This document shows positions 46,103 through 53,128 of a DNA stretch of 64,000 nucleotides, piece by piece. Under the pieces are notes generated by a model. The model did no database searches. It was not told the DNA's origin and saw only the letters and a program-made list of their open reading frames with translations. The position numbers and the translations under genes were made by a program. The stretch's first letter is position 1; the number at the start of each line of letters is the position of its first letter. Origin of the DNA: Myxococcota bacterium (lineage in GTDB: Bacteria; Myxococcota_A; UBA796; UBA2385); assembly GCA_023150805.1 (NCBI GenBank), contig JAKLKF010000009.1:36908-100907 (forward strand), given 5' to 3'.

Positions 46103-47545
46103 ATGAACCTGCGCGCCCGCTTCGCCCAGGCCGCCCCCGCCGTCGACTCCTGCACCCTGCGCCTGGTGGACGAGCGCAGCGAGCTGCTCGCCGTGCGCAA
46201 CGACGTGGTCGAGCCCACCCAGGAGCGGATCGACCTGGGCGCGATGATCACGGTCCTGCACCAGGGCGGCATGGGCTACGCCGCGACCTCGGACCTGTCG
46301 GTGTCGGGCCTGCGGGCCGCCGCCGACCGGGCCGCCGACTGGGCGCGCCGGACCGCGGCGTCCGGGGTCTTCGACCACCGCCTCGCGCCGCGGGCGACGG
46401 GGAGGGGCGAGCACCGCGCGCCCGTCCAGCGCCCGTGGGAGGGCGTCTCGCTGGCGGACAAGCTCGACCTGCTGCGCGCCGAGGTCGCGGACATGGCCGG
46501 CCCCGACCGCGCCGACGATCGCGTCGTCGAGCGCACCGCCAGCCTGCTGCGGGTGCGGCACCACAGCGAGCTGTACTCCACCGACGGCGGCGAGCTGGTC
46601 CAGGAGCTGGACCTGCTGGCGCCGGACGCCCAGGTCATCGTGCACGCGGGGGGCGTGACCCAGCGCCGCGGCACGGGCTCCCGGGGCCTGTCGCGGCAGG
46701 GCGGCCTGGAGGTGCTCGACCAGGTCGGCTTCCGCGGCCTGGGCACGCGCCTGCATGACGAGGCGATCCAGCTCCTCTCGGCGCCGGACTGCCCCTCGGG
46801 GCCCATGGACCTGCTGCTGGCCCCCGACCAGATGATGCTCCAGATCCACGAGAGCATCGGCCACCCCCTCGAGCTGGACCGGATCCTGGGCGACGAGCGC
46901 AACTACGCCGGCACGAGCTTCGTCACCCTGGACATGTTCGGCCGCTACCAGTACGGCAGCGAGCTGCTCGACGTGACCTTCGACCCCGGCGTGCCCGGCG
47001 AGCTGGCCGCTTACGCCTTCGACGACGAGGGCGCGCCAGCGCGTCGCGAGTGGTTGATCAAGGGCGGTCTGCTGCTGCGGCCCCTGGGCGGCGGCACCTC
47101 CCAGGCGCGCGCCGGCCTGCCGGGCGTGTCCAACGCGCGGGCCTGCTCCTGGAACCGGCCGCCCATCGACCGGATGGCCAACCTCAACGTCGAGCCCGGG
47201 CCGCACAGCCTGGAGCAGCTCGTCGCCATGGTCGAGCGCGGGGTCTTCATGGAGACCAACGCGAGCTGGTCCATCGACGACAGCCGCAACAAGTTCCAGT
47301 TCGGCTGCGAGTGGGCGCGCCTGATCGTCGACGGGCAGCTCGGCCCCGTCGTGCGCAACCCCAACTACCGCGGCATCTCCGCCACCTTCTGGCGCAGCCT
47401 GGCCGGGGTGGGGGATCGCTCCACCATGCAGGTGATGGGCACCCCCTACTGCGGGAAGGGCGAGCCCAACCAGGTCATCCGCGTCGGCCACGCCTCGCCC
47501 GCCTGCCTCTTCCGGGGCGTCGACGTCTTCGGGGGACACTCCTGA
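46103..47545 (+). CDS. tldD: TldD-type metalloprotease subunit
   Basis: This 480-residue protein carries the TldD zinc motif HESIGH (H249 to H254) in a block LQIHESIGHPLELDRILG. The GTSF and FDDEGAPARREWLIKGG parts are also typical. TldD with TldE forms a heterodimeric protease that trims peptides, for example in microcin and RiPP maturation and CcdA turnover. No RiPP precursor was noticed nearby. It starts 25 nt after namZ and its stop overlaps the tldE start by 1 nt (TGATG). Confidence 0.93.
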   Translation: MNLRARFAQAAPAVDSCTLRLVDERSELLAVRNDVVEPTQERIDLGAMITVLHQGGMGYAATSDLSVSGLRAAADRAADWARRTAASGVFDHRLAPRATGRGEHRAPVQRPWEGVSLADKLDLLRAEVADMAGPDRADDRVVERTASLLRVRHHSELYSTDGGELVQELDLLAPDAQVIVHAGGVTQRRGTGSRGLSRQGGLEVLDQVGFRGLGTRLHDEAIQLLSAPDCPSGPMDLLLAPDQMMLQIHESIGHPLELDRILGDERNYAGTSFVTLDMFGRYQYGSELLDVTFDPGVPGELAAYAFDDEGAPARREWLIKGGLLLRPLGGGTSQARAGLPGVSNARACSWNRPPIDRMANLNVEPGPHSLEQLVAMVERGVFMETNASWSIDDSRNKFQFGCEWARLIVDGQLGPVVRNPNYRGISATFWRSLAGVGDRSTMQVMGTPYCGKGEPNQVIRVGHASPACLFRGVDVFGGHS

Positions 47546-48891
47546 TGCCTGCCAGCCCCGCCCACGCCCGCTTCCTCGACCTGGCCCAGCACGTCGACCG
47601 CTGCCTGCAGCCCGGCGAGGACCACACCCTGTGGCTGCAGGGCGAGGAGAGCGACTTCGTCCGCTTCAACCGCGGCCGCGTCCGCCAGCCGGGCACGGTG
47701 CGCCAGGACGAGCTGACCGTGCGGCTCATCCAGGGGCAGCGCCACGCCTCGGTCGACCTGACCCTGTCCGGCGAGCCGGTCGAGGATCGCGACCGCGTCG
47801 AGGCCGCGGTGCTGCGCCTGCGCGCCCGCCTGGGAGAGCTGCCCGAGGATCCGCACCTGCTGTGGGCGACGGAGGGCGCCTCCTTCACCCGGATCGCCGA
47901 CGGGGCGCCGCCGGACGGGCGCGAGATCGCCGACCTGGTGCTGCAGGAGGCCGCGCGCGACGGCGGTGTCGACCTGGTCGGCATCCTGGTGAGCGGCGGC
48001 ATGCACACCGGCTTCGCCAGCAGCCGCGGCCAGCGCTGCTGGGACCAGCGCCACTCCTGGCTGCTGGACTGGAGCCTGGTGCACCAGGGCGACAAGGCCG
48101 TGAAGTCCACGGTCGGCGGCACGGACTGGCAGCCCGAGCTGCTGCGCGCCCGCATGGACCAGGCCCGCGCGACCCTGCCGGTGCTGGCCCGCCCGGCGCG
48201 TCGCCTGCAGCCCGGCGCCTACCGGGCCTGGCTGAGCCCCGCCGCCCTGGCCGAGGTGATGGACCTGCTGTCCTGGGGCGCCTTCAGCCACCGCAGCCAG
48301 GAGGCGCGCAACACGCCGCTCCTGCGCCTGCTCACCGGCGAGGCCAGCCTGGACCCGCGCCTGACCCTGGTCGAGGACGTGGGCCAGGGCCTGGCCCCGC
48401 CCTTCACCGCCGACGGCTTCACCCGGCCCGCCCAGGTGCCGCTGATCGACGCCGGCCTGCTGGTCGGCAGCCTGGTCTCGCCGCGCTCGTCGAAGGAGTA
48501 CGGCCGGCCGCAGAACGGCGCCGCCGCGGACGAGTCGCCGACCTCGCTGTCCATGGCGCCCGGCAGCCTGCCCGACGCCGACGTGCTGCGCGCCCTGGGC
48601 ACCGGGCTCTACATCAGCAACCTGTGGTACCTCAACTACAGCGATCGGGCCGCCGGCCGCATGACCGGCATGACCCGCTTCGCCACGACCTGGGTCGAAG
48701 ACGGCGAGGTCGTGGCCCCCACCGAGGTGATGCGCTTCGACGAGACCATCTTCCACCTGCTGGGCGAGGGGCTCGTCGCCATCGGCGCCGAGGCCACGCT
48801 GCTGCCGGGCACCAGCACCTACGAGCGGCGCGCCACCACCAGCGCCCGGCTGCCCGGGGTGCTGGTCGAGGGCATGCGCTTCACGCTCTGA
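47545..48891 (+). CDS. tldE: TldE/PmbA-type partner subunit
   Basis: The 448-residue protein is of the TldE/PmbA side of the family: it has the same overall fold (LVSGGMHTGFASSRG, LIDAGLLVGSLVSPRSSKEY, GTGLYISNLWYLNYSDRAAG, VEDGEVVAPTEVMRF) but no HExxxH, as expected for the non-zinc subunit. It follows tldD with a one-base overlap and is ended by a strong hairpin at 48925-48950. Confidence 0.9.
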   Translation: MPASPAHARFLDLAQHVDRCLQPGEDHTLWLQGEESDFVRFNRGRVRQPGTVRQDELTVRLIQGQRHASVDLTLSGEPVEDRDRVEAAVLRLRARLGELPEDPHLLWATEGASFTRIADGAPPDGREIADLVLQEAARDGGVDLVGILVSGGMHTGFASSRGQRCWDQRHSWLLDWSLVHQGDKAVKSTVGGTDWQPELLRARMDQARATLPVLARPARRLQPGAYRAWLSPAALAEVMDLLSWGAFSHRSQEARNTPLLRLLTGEASLDPRLTLVEDVGQGLAPPFTADGFTRPAQVPLIDAGLLVGSLVSPRSSKEYGRPQNGAAADESPTSLSMAPGSLPDADVLRALGTGLYISNLWYLNYSDRAAGRMTGMTRFATTWVEDGEVVAPTEVMRFDETIFHLLGEGLVAIGAEATLLPGTSTYERRATTSARLPGVLVEGMRFTL

Positions 48892-48924
48892 TCTCCTCCT
48901 CCCGAGCTTCCGCGAGGCAGGTCA

Positions 48925-48950
48925 GGGGGGAACCGCTTGCGGTGCCCCCC
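48925..48950 (+). terminator. Terminator after tldE
   Basis: Arms GGGGGG-A-ACCGC and GCGGT-G-CCCCCC form an 11-bp stem with one A/G mismatch and a TT loop, followed by TTGGGTT. This is the best rho-independent-like structure in the window. A second small hairpin (GCGGGC-GAA-GCCCGC, 48958-48972) follows. Confidence 0.6.
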
Positions 48951-49005
48951 TTGGGTTGCGGGCGAAGCCCGCGCTGCGCGCGTCGTATCATGGCGGCTGG
49001 AGGCG

Positions 49006-49848
49006 ATGATGTCCCTGCTGCTTGCCGTCATGCTCTCCTCCGGATCGGCGCTCGCGCTCGATGCCGTCGAGGTCGCCAGGCAGGTCGACGCTGCGGCGGC
49101 GGCGACGGACCAGGTCGTGGCGTTGCTCACGTTGGACGCGAATGCGGCGCTCTCGCGCAGGGTGCAACGCTTGACCGAGCAGCCGAACGTGACGGTCACC
49201 GCGATCAGCCCGCTGGGCGATCGGCAGGCGGAGGTGACGCTGGCGTTGGCGCGGGTCGGCGCGGGCTGCGGCTTCGTCCTGGATCCCGCGCCGACAGCCC
49301 CCTCGCTCCTGGCGACCGGTGCCTGTGCTCCGCGCGTGGGCACTGGGGAGAGCTCGGATCCCGGCGCGCTTCCGCAGGTCGGTGCTCCGCCTTCGACTCC
49401 GGCCGAACCGCCGCTGCCCCGCCTCTACGCCACCGTGCTCGGTGTGCACATCTTCCTGGGCGACGAGGGCGGCGTGTCTCTGGGCCAGGATGTGCATGTG
49501 CGCGTGTCGCGCCGGACCGCCGTGGGTGGCGGGTTCCAGTACCTGGGCATGGAGGGGTCCAGCAGCCTGGGGGCGGCGGTTGGCGCCGAGGTCAGCCCGC
49601 TCGGCACGGTCGCGCGCGGCGCTCACCTCGGGCTCGGCCTGGGATACCGGAAGGAGTCGGTCGACGGGTTCTTCGGCTACGACCTGAGCTTGTTCGTTGT
49701 CGAAGCGCGCGCAGGCGCCCGCTACACCATCCCCACCTCGCCGGTCTACATCGCCGGCGGCTTGGGATATGCCCTGGTCCAGAGCCCCGAACTCGACGAG
49801 CCGATCCATGGTTCGGCCGTCACCTTCGGGGTCGGACTGGCGTACTGA
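49006..49848 (+). CDS. Secreted outer-membrane barrel-like protein
   Basis: The protein has 280 residues with a signal peptide (MMSLLLAVMLSSGSALA). Residues about 20-100 form a soluble helical-then-beta part, then a Pro-rich linker, and the last 150 residues have short amphipathic strands ending in a C-terminal Tyr (VTFGVGLAY), like a small outer-membrane barrel. No family recognised. Codon use is somewhat less GC-biased than its neighbours (more GTT, GAA, TTG). GGAGG lies before the ATG and TATCAT at 48986-48991 may be a -10. Confidence 0.7.
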   Translation: MMSLLLAVMLSSGSALALDAVEVARQVDAAAAATDQVVALLTLDANAALSRRVQRLTEQPNVTVTAISPLGDRQAEVTLALARVGAGCGFVLDPAPTAPSLLATGACAPRVGTGESSDPGALPQVGAPPSTPAEPPLPRLYATVLGVHIFLGDEGGVSLGQDVHVRVSRRTAVGGGFQYLGMEGSSSLGAAVGAEVSPLGTVARGAHLGLGLGYRKESVDGFFGYDLSLFVVEARAGARYTIPTSPVYIAGGLGYALVQSPELDEPIHGSAVTFGVGLAY

Positions 49849-49852
49849 TCGC

Positions 49853-50398
49853 TCAGTCCTTCGGCGGCTTCTTCTGCAGCTTGCGCTGCAGGGTGCGGCG
49901 GTGCAGGCCCAGGCGGCGCGCGGCCTCGGAGATGTTGCCGCCGGTCTCGGCCAGCACGGCCTGGATGTGCTCCCACTCGGCGCGGGCCAGCGACGGCGTC
50001 TGCCAGCCCTCTTCCTCGACGCTGTCCAGCGGGTCGGCCTCGCCCCGGTCGAAGGCGGCCAGCACCTCGTCGGCGTCGGCCGGCTTGTTGACGTAGCCGA
50101 TGGCGCCCAGGCGCACGGCGTCGACCGCCGTCGCGATGCTGCCGTAGCCGGTCAGCACGACGATCTCGACCTCGGGCACCTTGGCCCGCAGGTTGCGGAT
50201 CAGCTCCAGGCCGCTCATGCCGGGCATGCGCAGGTCGACGACGGCGCGGGCGGGCTTCCACACCTCCGCCACGGCCAGCGCCACGGTCGCGTCCTTGGCC
50301 GTGCGCACCTCGTAGCCGCGGTCCCACAGGGCCAGGGCGAGGCGCTCACGAAGGCGCTCGTCGTCGTCTACGAGCAGGATGCCAGGGCGGTCGGACAT
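49853..50398 (-). CDS. regA: RegA/PrrA/ActR-type response regulator
   Basis: The 181-residue protein has a receiver domain with acidic Asp11-13 and phospho-acceptor Asp55 (VVDLRMPG), Thr in VVLTGYGS and Lys in YVNKPAD. The C-terminal Fis-type HTH (NISEAARRLGLHRRTLQRKLQ) is nearly the sequence used by RegA of phototrophic and other alphaproteobacteria. RegA-type regulators control redox genes (respiration, carbon fixation, nitrogen). It follows the kinase gene with a one-base TGATG overlap. Confidence 0.92.
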   Translation of the reverse strand: MSDRPGILLVDDDERLRERLALALWDRGYEVRTAKDATVALAVAEVWKPARAVVDLRMPGMSGLELIRNLRAKVPEVEIVVLTGYGSIATAVDAVRLGAIGYVNKPADADEVLAAFDRGEADPLDSVEEEGWQTPSLARAEWEHIQAVLAETGGNISEAARRLGLHRRTLQRKLQKKPPKD

Positions 50399-51654
50399 CA
50401 GGTCTCCCCCTTGTTGGTGGGTCCGGGAACCAGGAAGATAGCCTCCGTGCCCACGCCGGGCGAGGAGGTCAGGTGCAGGGCACCGCCGAGGTGCTCGGCC
50501 ACGGACTGGGCGAACCACAGGCCCAGCCCCATGCCCACGCCCTCGGGGCGCGTCGAGAAGAAGGGCTCCTGGGCGCGCGCCAGGACCTCGGGGGTCATGC
50601 CGACGCCGTGGTCGATGACCGCGATCCGCAGGTTGCTGCCCTGGCGGTCGATGCGCAGCAGCACCGGCGTGCCGGCCGGGCTGGCCTTGAGCGCGTTGCC
50701 CAGCAGGCGGCGGATGGCCTGGGACACCAGCCGCGGCGGCATGGGCCAGCACTCCTCCTCGACGTCGGGCTCGAGCTCGACCTCGATCTCGTCGCCGTGG
50801 CCCTCCAGGATGAGGTCCACCACGTCGCCCACGGGCACGCACTGGAGCTGCTCGCCGCTGCCGGCGCCGACGTCGGCGGTCAGCTCGTGCAGCACCCGGC
50901 GGCAGCGGGCCACCTCGCCACGGATCAAGGCCGCGTCGGCGGCCAGCGACGAGCCCGGCTCGGCCTTGCGCGTCAGCTCGCCGGCGGCGACCGCGATGGT
51001 GCCCAGCGGGGTCGCCAGCTCGTGCGAGGCGCCTGCCGCCAGGGTGGCGAGGCTGGCCATGCGGCGGCTGCGCTCCTCCGCCACGCGGGCGCGCGCGACG
51101 TGGGCGTCGGCGGCCGTCAGGAAGCGGCGCGCGCGGAGCAGGGTCGCCACCAGGAAGGGGCTGGCGACGGCGACGGCGCCGAACATGCCGACCGCGTGCC
51201 CCATCGGGTCGGTCCCCGTGTGGGCCAGGTGCGCTCCCCCCAGCAGCTCGGTCAGGAAGAGCAGGGCGACGTAGGCCAGCAGCACCAGGCCCAGGCTGAC
51301 CCAGGCCTGGCGCGGCGGCAGGAGCAGGGCCGCGAGCACCGGGTAGACCAGGTACAGGGGGGAGAAGGGGCTGAGCGCGCCGCCGGTCAGCACCAGCATC
51401 CCGGTCAGCAGCACGGCGTCGAGCCCGATGAGGCCAGCCAGCCAGGGCGAGGGGATGTCGTGGCGGCGCCGCTCGAGCTGGACGTTGGTGAGCACCCCCA
51501 CGGCGACCAGCGCGGCGAGCGCGGCGGCCGGCGGCCAGGGGCCCACGGCGGCGGCCAGGCCGATGGCGGCGAGCTGGATCACCACGGCCACCCAGCGCAG
51601 CCGGATCAGCTCGGCGGCGTCGGCAAGGGGGCGCAGGGCGACGGCGTGCGGCAC
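50398..51654 (-). CDS. regB: RegB/PrrB/ActS-type redox sensor kinase
   Basis: The 418-residue protein has about six transmembrane helices. The quinone-site motif of RegB (GGxxNPF) appears as GGALSPF at 91-97. The phospho-acceptor is His211 in HELATPLGTI, and Cys251 in RCRRVLHEL lies exactly 40 residues later, the same spacing as His225 and the redox-active Cys265 of Rhodobacter RegB. The ATP-binding domain (GNALKASPAG, VIDHGVGM, GMGLGLWFA) is complete. It should sense the quinone pool and thiol redox state and signal to the RegA-like protein. Confidence 0.92.
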   Translation of the reverse strand: MPHAVALRPLADAAELIRLRWVAVVIQLAAIGLAAAVGPWPPAAALAALVAVGVLTNVQLERRRHDIPSPWLAGLIGLDAVLLTGMLVLTGGALSPFSPLYLVYPVLAALLLPPRQAWVSLGLVLLAYVALLFLTELLGGAHLAHTGTDPMGHAVGMFGAVAVASPFLVATLLRARRFLTAADAHVARARVAEERSRRMASLATLAAGASHELATPLGTIAVAAGELTRKAEPGSSLAADAALIRGEVARCRRVLHELTADVGAGSGEQLQCVPVGDVVDLILEGHGDEIEVELEPDVEEECWPMPPRLVSQAIRRLLGNALKASPAGTPVLLRIDRQGSNLRIAVIDHGVGMTPEVLARAQEPFFSTRPEGVGMGLGLWFAQSVAEHLGGALHLTSSPGVGTEAIFLVPGPTNKGET

Positions 51655-51737
51655 GCCATGCCCTCACACGGCCTGGAGGCTGCGGCCACCACGACGACGT
51701 CGGTCTGCGGGCGGACGGCCTGCGGCGAAGGGCCACA

Positions 51738-51765
51738 TTGCGGACCTGGCCATCTGTAATATGCG
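51738..51765 (+). promoter_or_regulatory. Candidate promoter of the YtkA-like lipoprotein gene
   Basis: TTGCGG (51738-51743) is followed after 16 nt by TATGCG (51760-51765), within the AT-rich word TGTAATATG. Reading TAATAT as the -10 would leave a spacer of only 13 nt. The Shine-Dalgarno CGGAGGTG begins at 51772. The site lies in the divergent spacer with regB, so it may be a RegA target. Confidence 0.35.
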
Positions 51766-51784
51766 CGAGCCCGGAGGTGAACCC

Positions 51785-52180
51785 ATGCACCTGATCGCGC
51801 TCGCCGCGCTCTCCGTCCTGGCCTGCACCAAGGACGACGCCGACGACACCGGCGCCTCCGGCGGACTCGTCACCGACCAGGGCCTGTACGCGCTGCTGGT
51901 CAGCTACACGCCGGACCCGCCGGTGGCGGGAGACACCACGCTGACCGTCGAGATCCACGACGCCGCCACCGACGAGCTGCTCACCGGCTCCACGCTGACG
52001 GTGACGCCGTGGATGCCCGACCACGGGCACGGGATCAGCGACCCGCCGGACGTGGTCGAGGACGCGGGCGTGTACACCGTGACCTTCGCCTACTCGATGC
52101 CCGGCACCTGGGAGCTGACCTTCGACGTCGACGGCAGCCTGGGCGTGGACAGCGCCGTGCTCACGGTCGAGGTCGAGTAG
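51785..52180 (+). CDS. YtkA-like domain lipoprotein
   Basis: This 131-residue protein has a short lipoprotein signal (Cys14 in VLAC), an acidic tether (TKDDADDTGASGG), and one beta-sandwich like the YtkA/FixH-type domain: TLTVEIHDAATDELLTGSTLTV, WMPDHGHGI, VYTVTFAYSMPGTWELTFDV. The MPxHGHG segment is the family's typical turn and could bind a metal such as copper. It has a good Shine-Dalgarno and is divergent from regB. The barrel gene starts on the next base after its stop. Confidence 0.82.
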   Translation: MHLIALAALSVLACTKDDADDTGASGGLVTDQGLYALLVSYTPDPPVAGDTTLTVEIHDAATDELLTGSTLTVTPWMPDHGHGISDPPDVVEDAGVYTVTFAYSMPGTWELTFDVDGSLGVDSAVLTVEVE

Positions 52181-53053
52181 GTGCTGGGGCTGGCGGCGCT
52201 CGCCCTGTGGTCCACGCTGCTGCCCCTGCGGGCGCAGGCCGGGGCCTGCTGCGTCGGCAGCACCTCGACGGTGCCGACGCGGCTGGGCGAGTGCGAGAAG
52301 GGGATGGCCGGCCTGTCACTGGGCGGCGAGACGGCCGTCGGCCGCTGGGACGGGGAGGGCGCGCTGGGCGCCTCCTCGCTCCAGGACGACGCGGTGATCG
52401 CCTCGGTCGCCGGAGCCTTCCGCTGGGACCGCAAGGGCCAGGTCGGCCTGTCGCTGCCGGTGCGGCTGAACCACAAGGGCCTGGCCGACCAGGACCTGTG
52501 GGGCGGAGGGGCCGGCGACCTGGTGGCCAACGTCGTCTGGGACCCGTTCGTCGAGCTGCCGACCGGCGGGCCGGGCAAGGCCCTGCCGGTGCCGATCCTG
52601 ACGGCGGGCCTGCGCCTGCCGACGGGCCGGACCTGGGAGCAGGCCGAGGGCGCGCTGCTGGAGGACGTCACGGGCCTGCCGGGGCCGGGCCTGCTGGTGG
52701 GCCTGTCGATGGAGCGGACCCTGGACAAGACCCCCTGGAGCCTGGGGGTCGACAGCGAGCTGGCAAGGGACCACGACCACCTGCACCCGACCGTGACCTT
52801 CAACGGCAGCCTGGGCCGCTACCTCGGCACCCGCTGGAGCGTCGTGGGCGTCGGGCGGCACCAGCGCAGCTACGCGCTGGACGGCACCGGGGGCTCGGCC
52901 AGCCGCACGGTGCTGGGGGCGAAGCTGGCGCTGGGCAAGGCCATGAAGTGGCGGACCTGGCTGGGCGCCGAGGGCGACCTGCCGATCCCCCTGCTGGGGC
53001 ACGGCAACCTGCGCCAGGTCTCGGCCTCGGCGGGCTTCGCGCTGGTCCGCTGA
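52181..53053 (+). CDS. Outer-membrane beta-barrel (transporter-like) protein
   Basis: The protein has 290 residues, starts with GTG directly after the stop of the YtkA-like gene, and has a signal peptide ending LRAQAGA. The mature N-terminus CCVGSTSTVPTRLGECE may form a disulfide; then come amphipathic strands (GQVGLSLPVRLNHKGL, PILTAGLRLPTGRTW, TVTFNGSLGRYLGTRWSVVGV), the pattern of small outer-membrane channels of the MetA-pathway/transporter type. With the YtkA-like lipoprotein it forms a two-gene envelope operon next to regBA. Confidence 0.75.
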   Translation: MLGLAALALWSTLLPLRAQAGACCVGSTSTVPTRLGECEKGMAGLSLGGETAVGRWDGEGALGASSLQDDAVIASVAGAFRWDRKGQVGLSLPVRLNHKGLADQDLWGGGAGDLVANVVWDPFVELPTGGPGKALPVPILTAGLRLPTGRTWEQAEGALLEDVTGLPGPGLLVGLSMERTLDKTPWSLGVDSELARDHDHLHPTVTFNGSLGRYLGTRWSVVGVGRHQRSYALDGTGGSASRTVLGAKLALGKAMKWRTWLGAEGDLPIPLLGHGNLRQVSASAGFALVR

Positions 53054-53082
53054 GCCGCGCAGCCGCGGGGCCGCGGGGTGAG

Positions 53083-53128
53083 GCGCCGCCTGCGCCGGGT
53101 AGGGCGCGGCCCGCGCCGGGCGCGGCGC
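53083..53128. terminator. GC hairpin between convergent barrel genes
   Basis: GCGCCGC (53083-53089) pairs with GCGGCGC (53122-53128), with a further nested palindrome GGCGCGG/CCGCGCC inside (53103-53117). It fills most of the 75-nt space between stops at 53053 (+) and 53129 (-). Confidence 0.4.
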
